Assembly: GCF_016861845.1 (NCBI RefSeq)
Contig: NZ_BOLV01000008.1
Span: 1 to 64,000 of the forward strand
From: Lacticaseibacillus suilingensis
GTDB lineage: Bacteria > Bacillota > Bacilli > Lactobacillales > Lactobacillaceae
Length of the DNA: 64,000 nt
Direction of reading: 5' to 3'
Each line of letters begins with the position of its first letter. Position 1 is the first letter of the stretch. The position numbers were made by a program, and so were the translations under genes. This document shows, piece after piece, positions 55,073 to 64,000 of the stretch. The notes beneath the pieces are model-generated. The model was not told the origin of the DNA. It was given only the letters and a program-made list of their open reading frames with translations, and ran no database searches.

Positions 55073-56050
55073 TTAGTATTGATCGCCGTTAAAAATGGAG
55101 TTCTTGACGATGACGTAATCAACGGTGGTTAAGGCTTTGAGGTCGCGGCCGCCGGCGTAAGAAACGGCGGATTGCAGGTCCTCTTGCATTTCGGTGAGGG
55201 TGTCTTTAATGGAACCTTTGACTGGCAGGAGAATTTTTTTACCTTCGACGTTGTGCTTGGCGCCTTTTTGGTATTCCGAGGCGGAGCCGAAGTATTCTTG
55301 GTACTCTTTGCCGTCTTTGATGACGTGTTTGCCAGGGGTTTCTTCATGGCCGGCAAACAGTGAGCCGATCATGCACATAGTGGCGCCGAAGCGAATTGAC
55401 TTGGCGATGTCGCCGTTGGTGCGGATGCCGCCGTCGGTGATGATGGGCTTGCGGGCGGCTTTGGCGCACCAGCGGAGCGCGGCGAGTTGCCAGCCGCCGG
55501 TGCCGAAACCGGTTTTGATTTTGGTGATGCAGACCTTGCCGGGGCCGATGCCGACTTTCGTGGCGTCAGCGCCGGCGTTTTCGAGGTCGCGGACACCTTG
55601 CGGGGTGCCGACATTGCCGGCAATGACGAAGCTATCGGGCAGGTATTTTTTAATGTGGCGAATCATATCCATCACAATGTCGGCATGACCGTGGGCGATG
55701 TCGATAGTGATGTATTCTGGCACTAGTTCCGCGCCAGCGAGTTCTTTGATGAAGGAGAATTCTTCGGCTTTAACGCCGACTGAAATCGAAGCAAATAAGT
55801 TGGCGGCATGCATGTCCTGAATAAACTGCATCCGCGTTTCCGGGTTGAACCGGTGCATGACGTAAAAGTAGTCATGTTCTGCCAGCCACTTCGCCAGTGG
55901 GGCATCAATAATCGTTTGCATATTGGCGGGGACAACCGGCAGCTTGAAGGTGCGGCCGCCAAACTCAACGCTGGTGTCGACTTCCTTGCGGGAGCGCACC
56001 ACGCATTTGTTGGGAATCAGTTGAATGTCTTCATAATCGAAAATTTCCAT
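55073..56050 (-). CDS. guaC: GMP reductase
   Basis: Converts GMP to IMP with NADPH, returning guanine nucleotides to the purine pool. 325 residues, IMPDH/GMPR barrel. The catalytic cysteine is in [12 protein letters not shown], followed by the substrate loop [29 protein letters not shown] is the GuaC-type start. Upstream are a good promoter and PurBox-like sequences. Confidence 0.96.
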   Translation of the reverse strand: MEIFDYEDIQLIPNKCVVRSRKEVDTSVEFGGRTFKLPVVPANMQTIIDAPLAKWLAEHDYFYVMHRFNPETRMQFIQDMHAANLFASISVGVKAEEFSFIKELAGAELVPEYITIDIAHGHADIVMDMIRHIKKYLPDSFVIAGNVGTPQGVRDLENAGADATKVGIGPGKVCITKIKTGFGTGGWQLAALRWCAKAARKPIITDGGIRTNGDIAKSIRFGATMCMIGSLFAGHEETPGKHVIKDGKEYQEYFGSASEYQKGAKHNVEGKKILLPVKGSIKDTLTEMQEDLQSAVSYAGGRDLKALTTVDYVIVKNSIFNGDQY

Positions 56051-56108
56051 GTTGATCGTCCTTTCGCCTGCAGTGAATTTTCGTTAGGGTTGCAGGCCAC
56101 CACGCGCT

Positions 56109-56137
56109 AATATACAAACATTGTCCGGAAATGTCAA
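56109..56137 (-). promoter_or_regulatory. guaC promoter
   Basis: On the minus strand TTGACA (56132-56137), 17-base spacer, TATATT (56109-56114). Confidence 0.8.
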
Positions 56138-56161
56138 ATTTTTTTCGGGCAACGTCAGGTT

Positions 56162-56187
56162 AATGTTCGTGACGTATCGAACGTTCA
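56162..56187. promoter_or_regulatory. PurBox-like pair upstream of guaC
   Basis: ACGAACATT (minus strand, 56162-56170) and TCGAACGTT (plus strand, 56178-56186) resemble inverted PurR boxes (CCGAACAWT). They lie just upstream of the guaC -35. The match is partial, so this is tentative. Confidence 0.35.
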
Positions 56188-56233
56188 AGAAAAAAGGGAT
56201 GTCGAATGCACAGACGGCAGGCTGTTGGCCAAT

Positions 56234-56264
56234 AAAAAAAGCCAGGTGGCAAAGCCAACCTGGC
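56234..56264 (-). terminator. Terminator of corA
   Basis: On the minus strand GCCAGGTTGGC/GCCACCTGGC and a run of seven T. Confidence 0.85.
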
Positions 56265-56273
56265 AGGTGAGGG

Positions 56274-57221
56274 TTAGAAATACTTCTTTTTCCAGAACTG
56301 ATAGCCCAGCAGGACCGCGATAATCAGGGAGATGATAATCGTGATGATCCAGCTGACATGCATCCCCGCCAGTGGCAGCTCCACGTTCATGCCATAGAAG
56401 GAGAAAACCAAAGTGGGGATGGTGAGAATAATCGAGTAAGAGGTCAAGAACTTCATGACCCCGTTCATGTTGTTGGAGATGATGGACGAGTACGTATCCG
56501 AAGTTTCACTGATGATGGAATTGGAAATTTGGGCCATTTCAGTCCCTTGCTGATTTTCAATCAAAATATCATCAAGCAAATCCTGATCATCTTCATTGAG
56601 CCGCAGGGGGTTATTGCGCTGCAGTTGTTCCAGCACGTTGCGGTCAGTCCGCAGACTCATCATGAAGTACACCAACCCTCGCTGCACGCCCATTAACGCA
56701 TAAAGATCTTCGTTGCGCAGGTTAGATTGCAGTTTGTTTTCCAAATTTTCGCGATTTTTGTTAATGTCGCGCAAGTAGGTGAGGTAAGCGGCCGTGGCGC
56801 GGTACATCATGATTAGTGCCGCTTTGTTCTTCATCTTGGGGTTGAAGTTGGCCACTTTACCTTCCGCAAACAGCGCCAGCAAGGGCTGAGGTTCGCGGTC
56901 AATGGTAATCAGCGCCGTGGCAGTGATAATGATGGCTAGCGGCACAGTTTTGTAGACGACGCGCTTTTTATCATTGATTGAGGCCACCGGCATGTCAAAA
57001 ATCAGCAGGTGGGCATCAACGTCTTCATCATATTCATAGCGGGCCCCTTCGTCAGGATCAAGGCCATAGAGCAAAAAGTCTTCCGGCACGCGCGCTTTTT
57101 TGATCAGCTTGGTCAATTCCGCCGTGGTGGGCGCCACGGCGTTGATCCACACACCGGCTTCGATTTTGTCTTGTGACTTTATTTTTCCCACGGTATCATC
57201 GTATTTATAAATCGAGAGCAT
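56274..57221 (-). CDS. corA: CorA family magnesium/divalent cation transporter
   Basis: A 315-residue CorA channel protein: a long cytoplasmic N-terminal domain, then two C-terminal membrane spans with the selectivity motif YGMN (in FSFYGMNVELP) between them. It carries Mg2+ and possibly Co2+ or Ni2+. The ATG follows AAAGGAGG. Confidence 0.94.
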   Translation of the reverse strand: MLSIYKYDDTVGKIKSQDKIEAGVWINAVAPTTAELTKLIKKARVPEDFLLYGLDPDEGARYEYDEDVDAHLLIFDMPVASINDKKRVVYKTVPLAIIITATALITIDREPQPLLALFAEGKVANFNPKMKNKAALIMMYRATAAYLTYLRDINKNRENLENKLQSNLRNEDLYALMGVQRGLVYFMMSLRTDRNVLEQLQRNNPLRLNEDDQDLLDDILIENQQGTEMAQISNSIISETSDTYSSIISNNMNGVMKFLTSYSIILTIPTLVFSFYGMNVELPLAGMHVSWIITIIISLIIAVLLGYQFWKKKYF

Positions 57222-57292
57222 GTGAACCTCCTTTAACGCTTTAGGTTAAGTGTACTGGAAAACGCGCTCAGAATACAGAGGAGACGAAGCAG

Positions 57293-58123
57293 TTGCGCAA
57301 AATATTAGCCAAAGCCCAGGCGATGGCAGCGTTAGAACCGTTATTTGCTTGTCCAGTGTGTCAGCAGCCGCTGCAGGTGGAAGCAACGAGTCTGGTTTGC
57401 GAAAATGGCCATCGCTTTGATTTGGCCAAAAAAGGCACGGTGAACTTTCTGAACAAGCCAGTGCCGACGGAATACGATGCGCCGATGCTGGCGGCGCGGC
57501 GTCGGGTGCTCCAAGCGGGATTCTTTGAACCGTTTTTGACGACCATCAAAGCGCAACTCACAGCGGCGGATTTAGTGCTTGATGTTGGGTGCGGGGAAGG
57601 CAGCCCAACGGCGTTTCTGGCGACCAAGGCGCCGGCTGTGGGCTTTGACATTTCGGCGCCGGCGATTAATCTGGCTGGGAGTCTGGCGACGCCGGCGCTG
57701 TACTGTGTGGCCGATTTGGCCCGCCTGCCGTTTCTGGGAAAACGCTTTTCAGCCGTAGTGGATCTGTTTTCGCCAGGCGCTTATCGCGAATTTGACCGGG
57801 TGCTGCAACCTGGGGGCCGGTTGTTTAAGGTGATCCCAGAAGCGGGGTATCTGCAAGAATTGCGGACCGGGTTGTATGCCGGCACTGATAAAGCCACTTA
57901 TAGTAATGAGGCAGTGCTGAGCCGCTTCATGGCGACCTATCCGCAGGCCACCAGTCAGTTGTTCAGCTACGACTTCCCAGTGACGTCAGCGCAGTTCGCC
58001 GATGTGATGGCCATGACGCCACTGAGCTGGCAGGCGCCAACAGCCAAACGCGAGGCTCTGCTAGCAGCGCCACCAACGCACATTCATGTGGCAGTTCGTC
58101 TATTACAAGTGAACAACTTCTAA
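57293..58123 (+). CDS. rlmA: 23S rRNA (guanine-N1)-methyltransferase RlmA
   Basis: A 276-residue SAM-dependent methyltransferase. The N-terminal zinc finger ligands are C20, C23, C36 and H40 (CPVC...CENGH), and the SAM loop VLDVGCGEGSP follows. It methylates G745 or G748 of 23S rRNA; which one cannot be told. Type II members confer tylosin tolerance. The start is TTG 57293, eight bases after AGAGGAG. Confidence 0.9.
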   Translation: MRKILAKAQAMAALEPLFACPVCQQPLQVEATSLVCENGHRFDLAKKGTVNFLNKPVPTEYDAPMLAARRRVLQAGFFEPFLTTIKAQLTAADLVLDVGCGEGSPTAFLATKAPAVGFDISAPAINLAGSLATPALYCVADLARLPFLGKRFSAVVDLFSPGAYREFDRVLQPGGRLFKVIPEAGYLQELRTGLYAGTDKATYSNEAVLSRFMATYPQATSQLFSYDFPVTSAQFADVMAMTPLSWQAPTAKREALLAAPPTHIHVAVRLLQVNNF

Positions 58124-58161
58124 AGATTCGATTGCTTTTCCTGAACAAAAGTGTTAGATTA

Positions 58162-58191
58162 TTGACAAGCATTTTTATTTCTGGCTTTTAT
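58162..58191 (+). promoter_or_regulatory. Candidate promoter in the rlmA-trmL interval
   Basis: TTGACA (58162-58167), 18-base spacer, TTTTAT (58186-58191). It would give a ~90-base transcript ending at the terminator at 58243-58288. Confidence 0.4.
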
Positions 58192-58242
58192 CAGGGCTTG
58201 CTTTTGGGAAATTGATAAAAGTTAGCGATGAAAAACTTTATT

Positions 58243-58288
58243 AACGTACCGCCTCGCCGTGCAGACACCGAGGCAGTACGTTTTTTTG
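58243..58288 (+). terminator. Terminator in the rlmA-trmL interval
   Basis: ACGTACCGCCTCG/CGAGGCAGTACGT with loop CCGTGCAGACAC-type and TTTTTTT. It lies 120 bases after the rlmA stop, in an AT-rich stretch. Confidence 0.9.
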
Positions 58289-58328
58289 TGTGGTAAGATA
58301 GAAACAATGTTTTTAGCGGAGGCGTAAA

Positions 58329-58838
58329 ATGACGAACCACCTTGTGTTGTATCAACCTTTAATTCCGGCTAACACCGGCAATATTGCCCGCACGGCGGCA
58401 GCCACCGATAGTGTGTTGGATTTGATCAAACCCTTGGGCTTTTCAGTCGATGACAAGCATCTCAAGCGCGCCGGGCTCGATTATTGGGCCTCGGTTCAAA
58501 TCGTGTACCACGAATCGCTTGAGGCCTTCATGCAGACTGTGCCAGATCAGCGGTATTTGTACCTGGTGTCCAAGTTTGCGGAAACCACCTATTCCGACCG
58601 CGATTTAAGTGATCCCACGGTGGATCATTATTTCATGTTCGGAAAGGAAACCACTGGGCTGCCAGAGCCGTTTATGCGCGCTAATCCCGAAAAGGCGGTG
58701 CGCATTCCCATGACCGACAAGGTGCGGGCGCTTAATCTCTCCAACTGTGCGGCGCTGGTGGTTTACGAAGCGCTGCGTCAGCAAAACTTCGCTGGGCTGG
58801 AGCGCAGTCACACTTACCCGCACGATAAACTCAAATAA
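58329..58838 (+). CDS. trmL: tRNA (cytidine(34)-2'-O)-methyltransferase TrmL
   Basis: Methylates the ribose of the wobble base in tRNA-Leu isoacceptors. The 169-residue SPOUT enzyme has the N-terminal VLYQPLIPANTGNIARTAAA and the knotted SAM site FGKETTGLPE...IPMTDKVRALNLSNCAALVVYE. The ATG follows GGAGGCG. Confidence 0.95.
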   Translation: MTNHLVLYQPLIPANTGNIARTAAATDSVLDLIKPLGFSVDDKHLKRAGLDYWASVQIVYHESLEAFMQTVPDQRYLYLVSKFAETTYSDRDLSDPTVDHYFMFGKETTGLPEPFMRANPEKAVRIPMTDKVRALNLSNCAALVVYEALRQQNFAGLERSHTYPHDKLK

Positions 58839-58845
58839 CCTCATG

Positions 58846-58869
58846 AGCGGCTGTCTAAGCCGCTTTTTT
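58846..58869 (+). terminator. trmL terminator
   Basis: AGCGGCT/AGCCGCT stem with TTTTTT. Confidence 0.82.
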
Positions 58870-58950
58870 CTTGGGGGCCTAGGGCTTTCGGCGGTTTTAG
58901 TTCCGTTACCCCTCGTGTATAATGGGCGTGAATGATTCAAGGAGGCAGTT

Positions 58951-61215
58951 ATGGCGCAAGCGCGAAAAACCAGTAAAAAGAGACGGCCGGCCACCAAACG
59001 GAAACGGCCTGATGACCACACGCTCAATTGGGTGGGCTGCGGTATTTTTGTCGTGGCCGCGCTGGCCTTTTTCCGCTTGGGCATTGTTGGCACCTTTTTT
59101 GCTAACTGCTTCCGCTTGGTGATTGGGGATGCCTATCTCATCGGGGCAGGGGTGCTCATCGCTTACGGCGCGTGGCTGCTGGTAGCGGGGAAACCCCTGC
59201 GGCCAACTGGGCGGCTGCTGTGGGGCAGTGGGGTGCTAGCACTGGGGGGCTTGGGCATTTTGTCCAGCTTCGCAATGACCGCGCAGCATGTGCATGCGCA
59301 TTTTTTGCTGGCGACCTGGCGCCTGCTGCAACAAGATTTCACGTTAATGACCACGACCAATCGCGTGGGCGGTGGTCTGATTGGTGGGGCGCTAGTGAAT
59401 GTGCTGACGCCGCTGTTAGCCAACATTGGGGCGCTGATTTTGTTTTGGCTCCTCGTGTTGGTAGGCTTAAGTATTCTCGCTGGCGTCAAAGCGGCGCAAG
59501 TCTTTGCCGCCGCGCACTGGCTGGGTAGCAAGCTCGCTGAAGGCGTACGCAGTTTGCAGGCGCAATTTGCCGAACGGCCAGCCAAGCCGAAAACGGCGGC
59601 TAAGCCCAAACCGCAACCAACCGCTACCCCTGAGCCGCAGCCGCAGCCGGCCCCAGAAAAGGACTTGCCGACGCCGCGCGCTGAGGCCGATGAGTTCAAA
59701 ATCAATGTGCCTAAACCTAAAGTAGAACAAACCGAACTATTGGCGGATGACTCGGCGGAAAAAGACGAAGCGCCGCTGGCCGCTGGGGATGGCACATCAG
59801 ATTATAATCTCCCTAGCATGCAACTACTGACCGCTATTCCGGCGGTCGATCAGTCCAAAGAAATGAGTAAAATTCGGACCAACAGCGCTAAGTTGCGCGA
59901 TACCCTCAAGAGCTTTGGCGTGGACGTGACGGTGAAGGCCGCCAATTTAGGCCCCAGCATCACGCAGTATGAAATTGAACCCGCGGTAGGCGTGAAAGTG
60001 TCCAAAATCACGAATCTTTCTGATGACCTGGCGTTGGCCTTAGCGGCAAAAGATATTCGGATTGAGGCCCCGATTCCTGGAAAATCAGTCATTGGGATCG
60101 AAGTCCCGAATCAGCAAATCGCTACGGTGGGTTATCGTGATGTGCTGGAAGCCACCCCGCCGCACCCTGGCAAGCCGCTGGTCATCCCGCTGGGGAAAGA
60201 TGTCGATGGCCATGTAATTACCTTTGACCTGACAAAAATGCCGCACCTGCTGATTGCTGGGGCGACCGGCTCCGGTAAGTCGGTGATGATCAATGTCATC
60301 ATCACGAGCCTGCTCATGACCACTAAACCAGAAGCCGTGCGGATGATGTTGATCGATCCGAAGAAAGTGGAGCTGTCGGTGTATGATGGCGTGCCTCACT
60401 TGTTGACGCCAGTCATCACCGAAGCCAAAAAGGCGCCATCGGCTTTGAATAAAGTCGTGAAGGAAATGGAGAATCGCTATGAGCGCTTCTCTGCCGCTGG
60501 CGTGCGCAATATCGGCGAGTATAATCGCAAAGTCGCCGCGGCTAACGATCCAGATTTGCCGCACATGCCACTGATTGTCGTGGTGGTCGATGAATTAAGC
60601 GATCTGATGATGGTGGCTGGCAATGAAGTCGAAACCGCCTTGGTGCGGCTGGGACAAATGGCCCGGGCGGCTGGCATTCATGTCATCATTGCCACGCAGC
60701 GCCCCTCGGTTGATGTTATCACTGGCCTGATCAAAGCCAACTTCCCGTCCCGCATTGCGTTTGCCGTGTCCAGTGGGGTCGATTCCCGGACGATTTTGGA
60801 TATGAACGGCGCGGAAAAACTGCTGGGCCGCGGCGATATGCTGTATGCGCCGATAGATGCGGCTAAGCCAATGCGGATTCAAGGTGCCTTTATCCCTTCT
60901 GCCGATGTGGAAGCCGTGGTGAAAGCCATCACCGACCAAGTGGCACCGGAATATGTTGAAGACATGGCCCCGAGTGAAAGCACGGACAAAGCCGATCAGG
61001 GCGATTCGGAAGATGAATTGTATGAAGAAGCCAAGGCGTTTGTGATTGAACAGCAAGGGGCCTCCACCTCGCTACTGCAGCGGCGTTTTCGCATTGGCTA
61101 CAACCGCGCGGCCCGGCTGATTGACGATTTGGCTGCCAATCATGTGGTGGGGCCAAGTGAAGGCAGCAAACCGCGCAAGGTCTTTATCCAGCCTGACGAA
61201 TCTGATCACGACTAA
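58951..61215 (+). CDS. ftsK: DNA translocase FtsK
   Basis: Pumps chromosomal DNA across the closing septum and links division to chromosome segregation. 754 residues: basic N-terminus, four membrane spans (about 28-180), a Pro/Lys-rich linker (about 205-270), an ATP motor with Walker A GATGSGKS at 437-444 and Walker B VVVVDELSDLMM, and a C-terminal winged-helix gamma domain (about 690-745) that reads DNA polarity sequences. ATG 58951 follows AAGGAGG. Confidence 0.96.
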   Translation: MAQARKTSKKRRPATKRKRPDDHTLNWVGCGIFVVAALAFFRLGIVGTFFANCFRLVIGDAYLIGAGVLIAYGAWLLVAGKPLRPTGRLLWGSGVLALGGLGILSSFAMTAQHVHAHFLLATWRLLQQDFTLMTTTNRVGGGLIGGALVNVLTPLLANIGALILFWLLVLVGLSILAGVKAAQVFAAAHWLGSKLAEGVRSLQAQFAERPAKPKTAAKPKPQPTATPEPQPQPAPEKDLPTPRAEADEFKINVPKPKVEQTELLADDSAEKDEAPLAAGDGTSDYNLPSMQLLTAIPAVDQSKEMSKIRTNSAKLRDTLKSFGVDVTVKAANLGPSITQYEIEPAVGVKVSKITNLSDDLALALAAKDIRIEAPIPGKSVIGIEVPNQQIATVGYRDVLEATPPHPGKPLVIPLGKDVDGHVITFDLTKMPHLLIAGATGSGKSVMINVIITSLLMTTKPEAVRMMLIDPKKVELSVYDGVPHLLTPVITEAKKAPSALNKVVKEMENRYERFSAAGVRNIGEYNRKVAAANDPDLPHMPLIVVVVDELSDLMMVAGNEVETALVRLGQMARAAGIHVIIATQRPSVDVITGLIKANFPSRIAFAVSSGVDSRTILDMNGAEKLLGRGDMLYAPIDAAKPMRIQGAFIPSADVEAVVKAITDQVAPEYVEDMAPSESTDKADQGDSEDELYEEAKAFVIEQQGASTSLLQRRFRIGYNRAARLIDDLAANHVVGPSEGSKPRKVFIQPDESDHD

Positions 61216-61228
61216 CAAAGGAGTTACT

Positions 61229-62488
61229 ATGCGAACGGAATTGACGCAAGGGGTTTACCTGAATGTGGTGCCCACCACCCAGTTCAAAACCACGCGGGTG
61301 GCGATTCATTTTATCGCCCCGGCAGATGCCACCACTTATGCGGCCCGCACGTTATTGACCTCGGTGCTGGAAACCAGCAGCGCCGCTTATCCGACCCAGA
61401 GTTTGCTGTCGGCGGCGCTAGAGCAGCTCTTTGGCGCTAGTTTCGGCATTGGGGTGGCCAAAGATGGCCAGATGCATCGCGTGACCGCGACCTTGAATTT
61501 GGTGAGCGACCAACTGGCCCAAGCACCGCTACTGGCGTCGGGGTTTGCACTGTTGAAGGAAGTTTTGATGCACCCGCTCTTGGCGGACGGCGAGTTTGAT
61601 GCCCAAGTTTTTGGCCGGGAACAGCAAAATCTCGCCGCTTACCTGGGGAGTTTGGATGAGGATCGCCAGTTGCAAGCCAGTATGGCGACTCAGCGGCTCT
61701 ATTTCGAGGGTCAGCCGGCGCAAATGACGCCGAGCTTTGGCACCATTACGCAGCTTGAGGCGGTGACGCCAGCGTCCTTGATGCAAACCTATCAGCAGAT
61801 GCTGGCGCATGACCAAATCGAAATCGTGGTGCTTGGCCAGGTGACAGAAGCAGACGTTTTGCCGCTGGCTTCTGCTTTGGGCTTTGCGCCGCGGGCAGTG
61901 GCGCCGATGAAACTCACCGTCGACCGGCCAGTGGGCAAATTCCGCACCAAAACGCAAACGGCGCATGTCAACCAAGCTAAGTTGAACTTGGCCTACCATG
62001 TGGATGCCGATTTGTATGGGCGCAAATACTTTGCTAATGTCGTTGCAGCTGATTTGTTTGGCGGCTCACCGCTGTCGCTGCTGTTCACCAACGTGCGGGA
62101 AAAAGCCAGCCTGGCTTACTATGCCAGCGCTGCCTTCGATCCGTTTCGGAACATGATGGTGGTGCAATCTGGCATCGATGGCCAAAACGCCAAACGCGTG
62201 CAGGCCCTGATCGCGGCACAACTGCAAGCCGTCCAGACTGGGGCCTTTGCGGATGACCTGCTGGACCGCATCAAGGAAGGCTTGCGCAATAGCCGGCAAG
62301 CGGCCTATGATTCGCCGCGCTTTTTGGCCCGCCAAGAGTTGCTGCACGCCTTAGCGGTGAACCACCAACCTGGTTTTGCCGCTTATGCCGCGGCGATTGA
62401 TGCGGTGACCAAAGCCGAAGTGCAGGCGGCAGCGCAAACTTGGCGCCTGCAGGCTGTGTATTTGCTGAAAGAACAGGAGGAAGGGTGA
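61229..62488 (+). CDS. yfmF: M16 family protein YfmF (non-catalytic partner)
   Basis: A 419-residue M16-fold protein. The zinc motif HxxEH is absent where expected (ETSSAAYPTQSLLSAALEQLFG), so it should be a non-catalytic partner. In B. subtilis this pair with YmfI belongs to a locus tied to EF-P modification. ATG 61229 is eight bases after AAAGGAG; it follows ftsK closely. Its stop codon overlaps the next start. Confidence 0.9.
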   Translation: MRTELTQGVYLNVVPTTQFKTTRVAIHFIAPADATTYAARTLLTSVLETSSAAYPTQSLLSAALEQLFGASFGIGVAKDGQMHRVTATLNLVSDQLAQAPLLASGFALLKEVLMHPLLADGEFDAQVFGREQQNLAAYLGSLDEDRQLQASMATQRLYFEGQPAQMTPSFGTITQLEAVTPASLMQTYQQMLAHDQIEIVVLGQVTEADVLPLASALGFAPRAVAPMKLTVDRPVGKFRTKTQTAHVNQAKLNLAYHVDADLYGRKYFANVVAADLFGGSPLSLLFTNVREKASLAYYASAAFDPFRNMMVVQSGIDGQNAKRVQALIAAQLQAVQTGAFADDLLDRIKEGLRNSRQAAYDSPRFLARQELLHALAVNHQPGFAAYAAAIDAVTKAEVQAAAQTWRLQAVYLLKEQEEG

Positions 62489-63792
62489 TGGCGCTGGAGA
62501 AGTTCGAGTATCCCGAAGTAGGGGAAACCCTGCTCAAAGCAACCTTGCCCAATGGTTTGCGCGTCCAGCTGGTCCCCAAGCCGGCCTATCATCAGACTTA
62601 TGCCATGTTTGCCGTAGATTACGGCGGCATTGATGTGCGTTATCAGCCGGCTGGCAGCAGTGAAATGGTGCAGGACCCAGAAGGTATTGCCCATTTTCTG
62701 GAACACAAGCTGTTCGAAAAAGAAGATCACGATGCCTTTGCCTTATTTGGTCAAACCGGCGCTTCAGCCAATGCTTTTACCGGCGCAACCAATACGGCGT
62801 ACCTATTTTCCTCGGCGAATGCCGTGGCGGAAAATCTCACCACGCTTTTGGATTTTGTTCAGGCGCCTTATTTCAGTGACGAAACTGTGGCCAAGGAACA
62901 AGGCATTATTGGCCAGGAAATTCAGATGTACCAAGATGATCCTGGCTGGCTTTTGTACTATGGCATTTTAGGTAACTTGTATCCGGACCATCCGATTGCC
63001 CAAGATGTGACCGGCAGTCTGGCTTCGATTGCCGCCATTACCCCGGAGAAGCTGTACCGGGCGTATCGGACGTTCTATCAGCCCAGCAACATGACGCTGA
63101 CGCTAGTGGGCCATTTTGATCCTGATCAAATCATGGCCTTAATCACTGCTAACCAAGCCGCCAAGACCTTTGCGCCGGCGACACCGATTGTGCGCGGGGT
63201 GGCCTTTGATGGTTCACTGGCGGAAATTTTGCCTTATCGCGCTGCTGATTTGCCGGTCATTCGGCCGAAAAGTGCCGTTGGGCTGAAAGGGCAGGTGGAT
63301 ATTCCTGATGATGAAGCCGGCACGCGGTACAAGCTGACGATTTTGCTCCTGCTGGAAATGTTATTTGGTGACTCGTCACCGCTCTACCAGGACTGGTACG
63401 ATCGGGGCTGGGTGGATGATTCGTTTGACTTTGAATTCACGGCGGGCCGCACGTATAACTACGCACTGTTTTCCGGTGATACGGATGAACCCTCGCGGTT
63501 GTCCGATGCGGTGGCGGCGGTGATTGCCAATGGTGCAGACCAGCCAAGTTTGACGCAAGCCCGCTTTGATCGCATCAAGCAGGCCAGTCTGGGTAAGTAT
63601 TACATGTCCTTGAATTCACTGGAACAAACTGCGAACCAGCTCAGCGCCCAAAGCTTTTACCAGGTGAACGACTTTGATGTGGCCAAAATCATGCGCACCA
63701 TCTCATTGGCTGACTTAAAGGCCGCGGCGGCGACGTTCTTTGATGTTGACGCGTTGTCAGTCTTTCACATTCGGCCGGAGGTAGAGCCATGA
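62488..63792 (+). CDS. yfmH: M16 family metallopeptidase YfmH
   Basis: The zinc-binding partner: HxxEH is H69-F-L-E72-H73 in GIAHFLEHKLFE, with the distal glutamate in the later ENLTTLLDF...TVAKEQGIIGQEI region. 434 residues. The start overlaps the yfmF stop (TGATG), so the two are coupled; it overlaps ymfI by four bases. Confidence 0.92.
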   Translation: MALEKFEYPEVGETLLKATLPNGLRVQLVPKPAYHQTYAMFAVDYGGIDVRYQPAGSSEMVQDPEGIAHFLEHKLFEKEDHDAFALFGQTGASANAFTGATNTAYLFSSANAVAENLTTLLDFVQAPYFSDETVAKEQGIIGQEIQMYQDDPGWLLYYGILGNLYPDHPIAQDVTGSLASIAAITPEKLYRAYRTFYQPSNMTLTLVGHFDPDQIMALITANQAAKTFAPATPIVRGVAFDGSLAEILPYRAADLPVIRPKSAVGLKGQVDIPDDEAGTRYKLTILLLLEMLFGDSSPLYQDWYDRGWVDDSFDFEFTAGRTYNYALFSGDTDEPSRLSDAVAAVIANGADQPSLTQARFDRIKQASLGKYYMSLNSLEQTANQLSAQSFYQVNDFDVAKIMRTISLADLKAAAATFFDVDALSVFHIRPEVEP

Positions 63793-64000
63793 GTTCAGCT
63801 TTGATTCTTGGCGCCAGTGGCGATATCGGCCAGGCCTGTGCGCGTCGGCTGGCAAGCCAAGGCTGGTCCTTATATCTGCATTATCATGACCATGAGGCGC
63901 CTGTGACGGCCCTGACCGCCGAACTGGTGAAGGCTTATCCCAAGCAAGATTTTATCCCGATGCGGTATGATTTAACCGACCCGGCACATTTGGATGCCCT
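63789..64000 (+). CDS. ymfI: SDR family oxidoreductase YmfI, 5' part
   Basis: The first ~70 residues of a short-chain dehydrogenase, cut by the window end. The Rossmann loop GASGDIGQA is at the N-terminus, followed by MRYDLTDPAHL. The position after yfmF-yfmH matches the reductase that completes the EF-P aminopentanol modification. The start ATG overlaps the yfmH stop. Confidence 0.85.
   Translation, partial: MSSALILGASGDIGQACARRLASQGWSLYLHYHDHEAPVTALTAELVKAYPKQDFIPMRYDLTDPAHLDA

Overview
The window looks like a chromosomal segment of a lactic acid bacterium of the Lactobacillaceae. GC content is fairly high by eye (not computed), and the gene content recalls the Lacticaseibacillus branch. 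Clues are an SMK-box in front of metK, T-boxes in front of leuS and asnA, an Opp peptide transporter with PepN, a SemiSWEET, a 6-phospho-beta-glucosidase locus, CoiA and a SigH/ComX-like sigma factor. The species is inferred, not shown. I see no prophage, insertion sequence, CRISPR array or restriction system; nearly everything is core or shell genome.

Layout. 1-560: the 3' end of a 5S rRNA followed by tRNA-Asn, Ser, Glu, Val and Asp and a terminator. 560-4100: a membrane protein, riboswitch-controlled metK and an MFS exporter. 4160-8950: a beta-glucoside locus (RpiR regulator, PTS EIIC, GH1 phospho-beta-glucosidase, ROK kinase) with clustered operator palindromes. 9000-16100: PAP2 phosphatase, T-box-leuS, YtgP/MurJ-like flippase, RsuA and NnrD. 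16200-25570: two identical tRNA-Leu(CAG) genes in inverted orientation enclose a secreted ten-repeat protein and the oppABCDF operon. 25640-29260: a heterodimeric ABC exporter behind a leader terminator. 29300-33500: two small unknown genes, a sigma factor and pepN. 33700-43400: small metabolic and transport genes, asnA with its T-box, and a TetR/SDR pair. 43500-47100: recA with a LexA-like box, coiA and ald. 47100-51760: spxH and a CYTH gene divergent from relQ-nadK-rluD-like, then degV. 51800-57220: cutC, uppP, a lactonase, a 56-residue membrane protein, guaC and corA. 57290-64000: rlmA, trmL, ftsK, yfmF, yfmH and the start of ymfI.

How the genes work together. Amino-acid supply is prominent: peptide uptake (Opp), aminopeptidase N, S-adenosylmethionine sensing at metK, and uncharged tRNA-Leu and tRNA-Asn sensing at leuS and asnA. 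Stress control appears as RelQ (alarmone), SpxH (Spx turnover) and LexA-type control of recA. CoiA and the sigma factor suggest a (possibly cryptic) competence programme.

The least explained content is intergenic. At least three classes of long imperfect palindromes lie at about 9.8, 12.7, 18.1, 25.2, 25.4, 33.6 and 54.5-54.7 kb. In the first class, three copies keep the fold while the stem sequences change together. With the ten-repeat secreted protein at 16.5 kb and the inverted tRNA-Leu pair, these are the best candidates for something undescribed.
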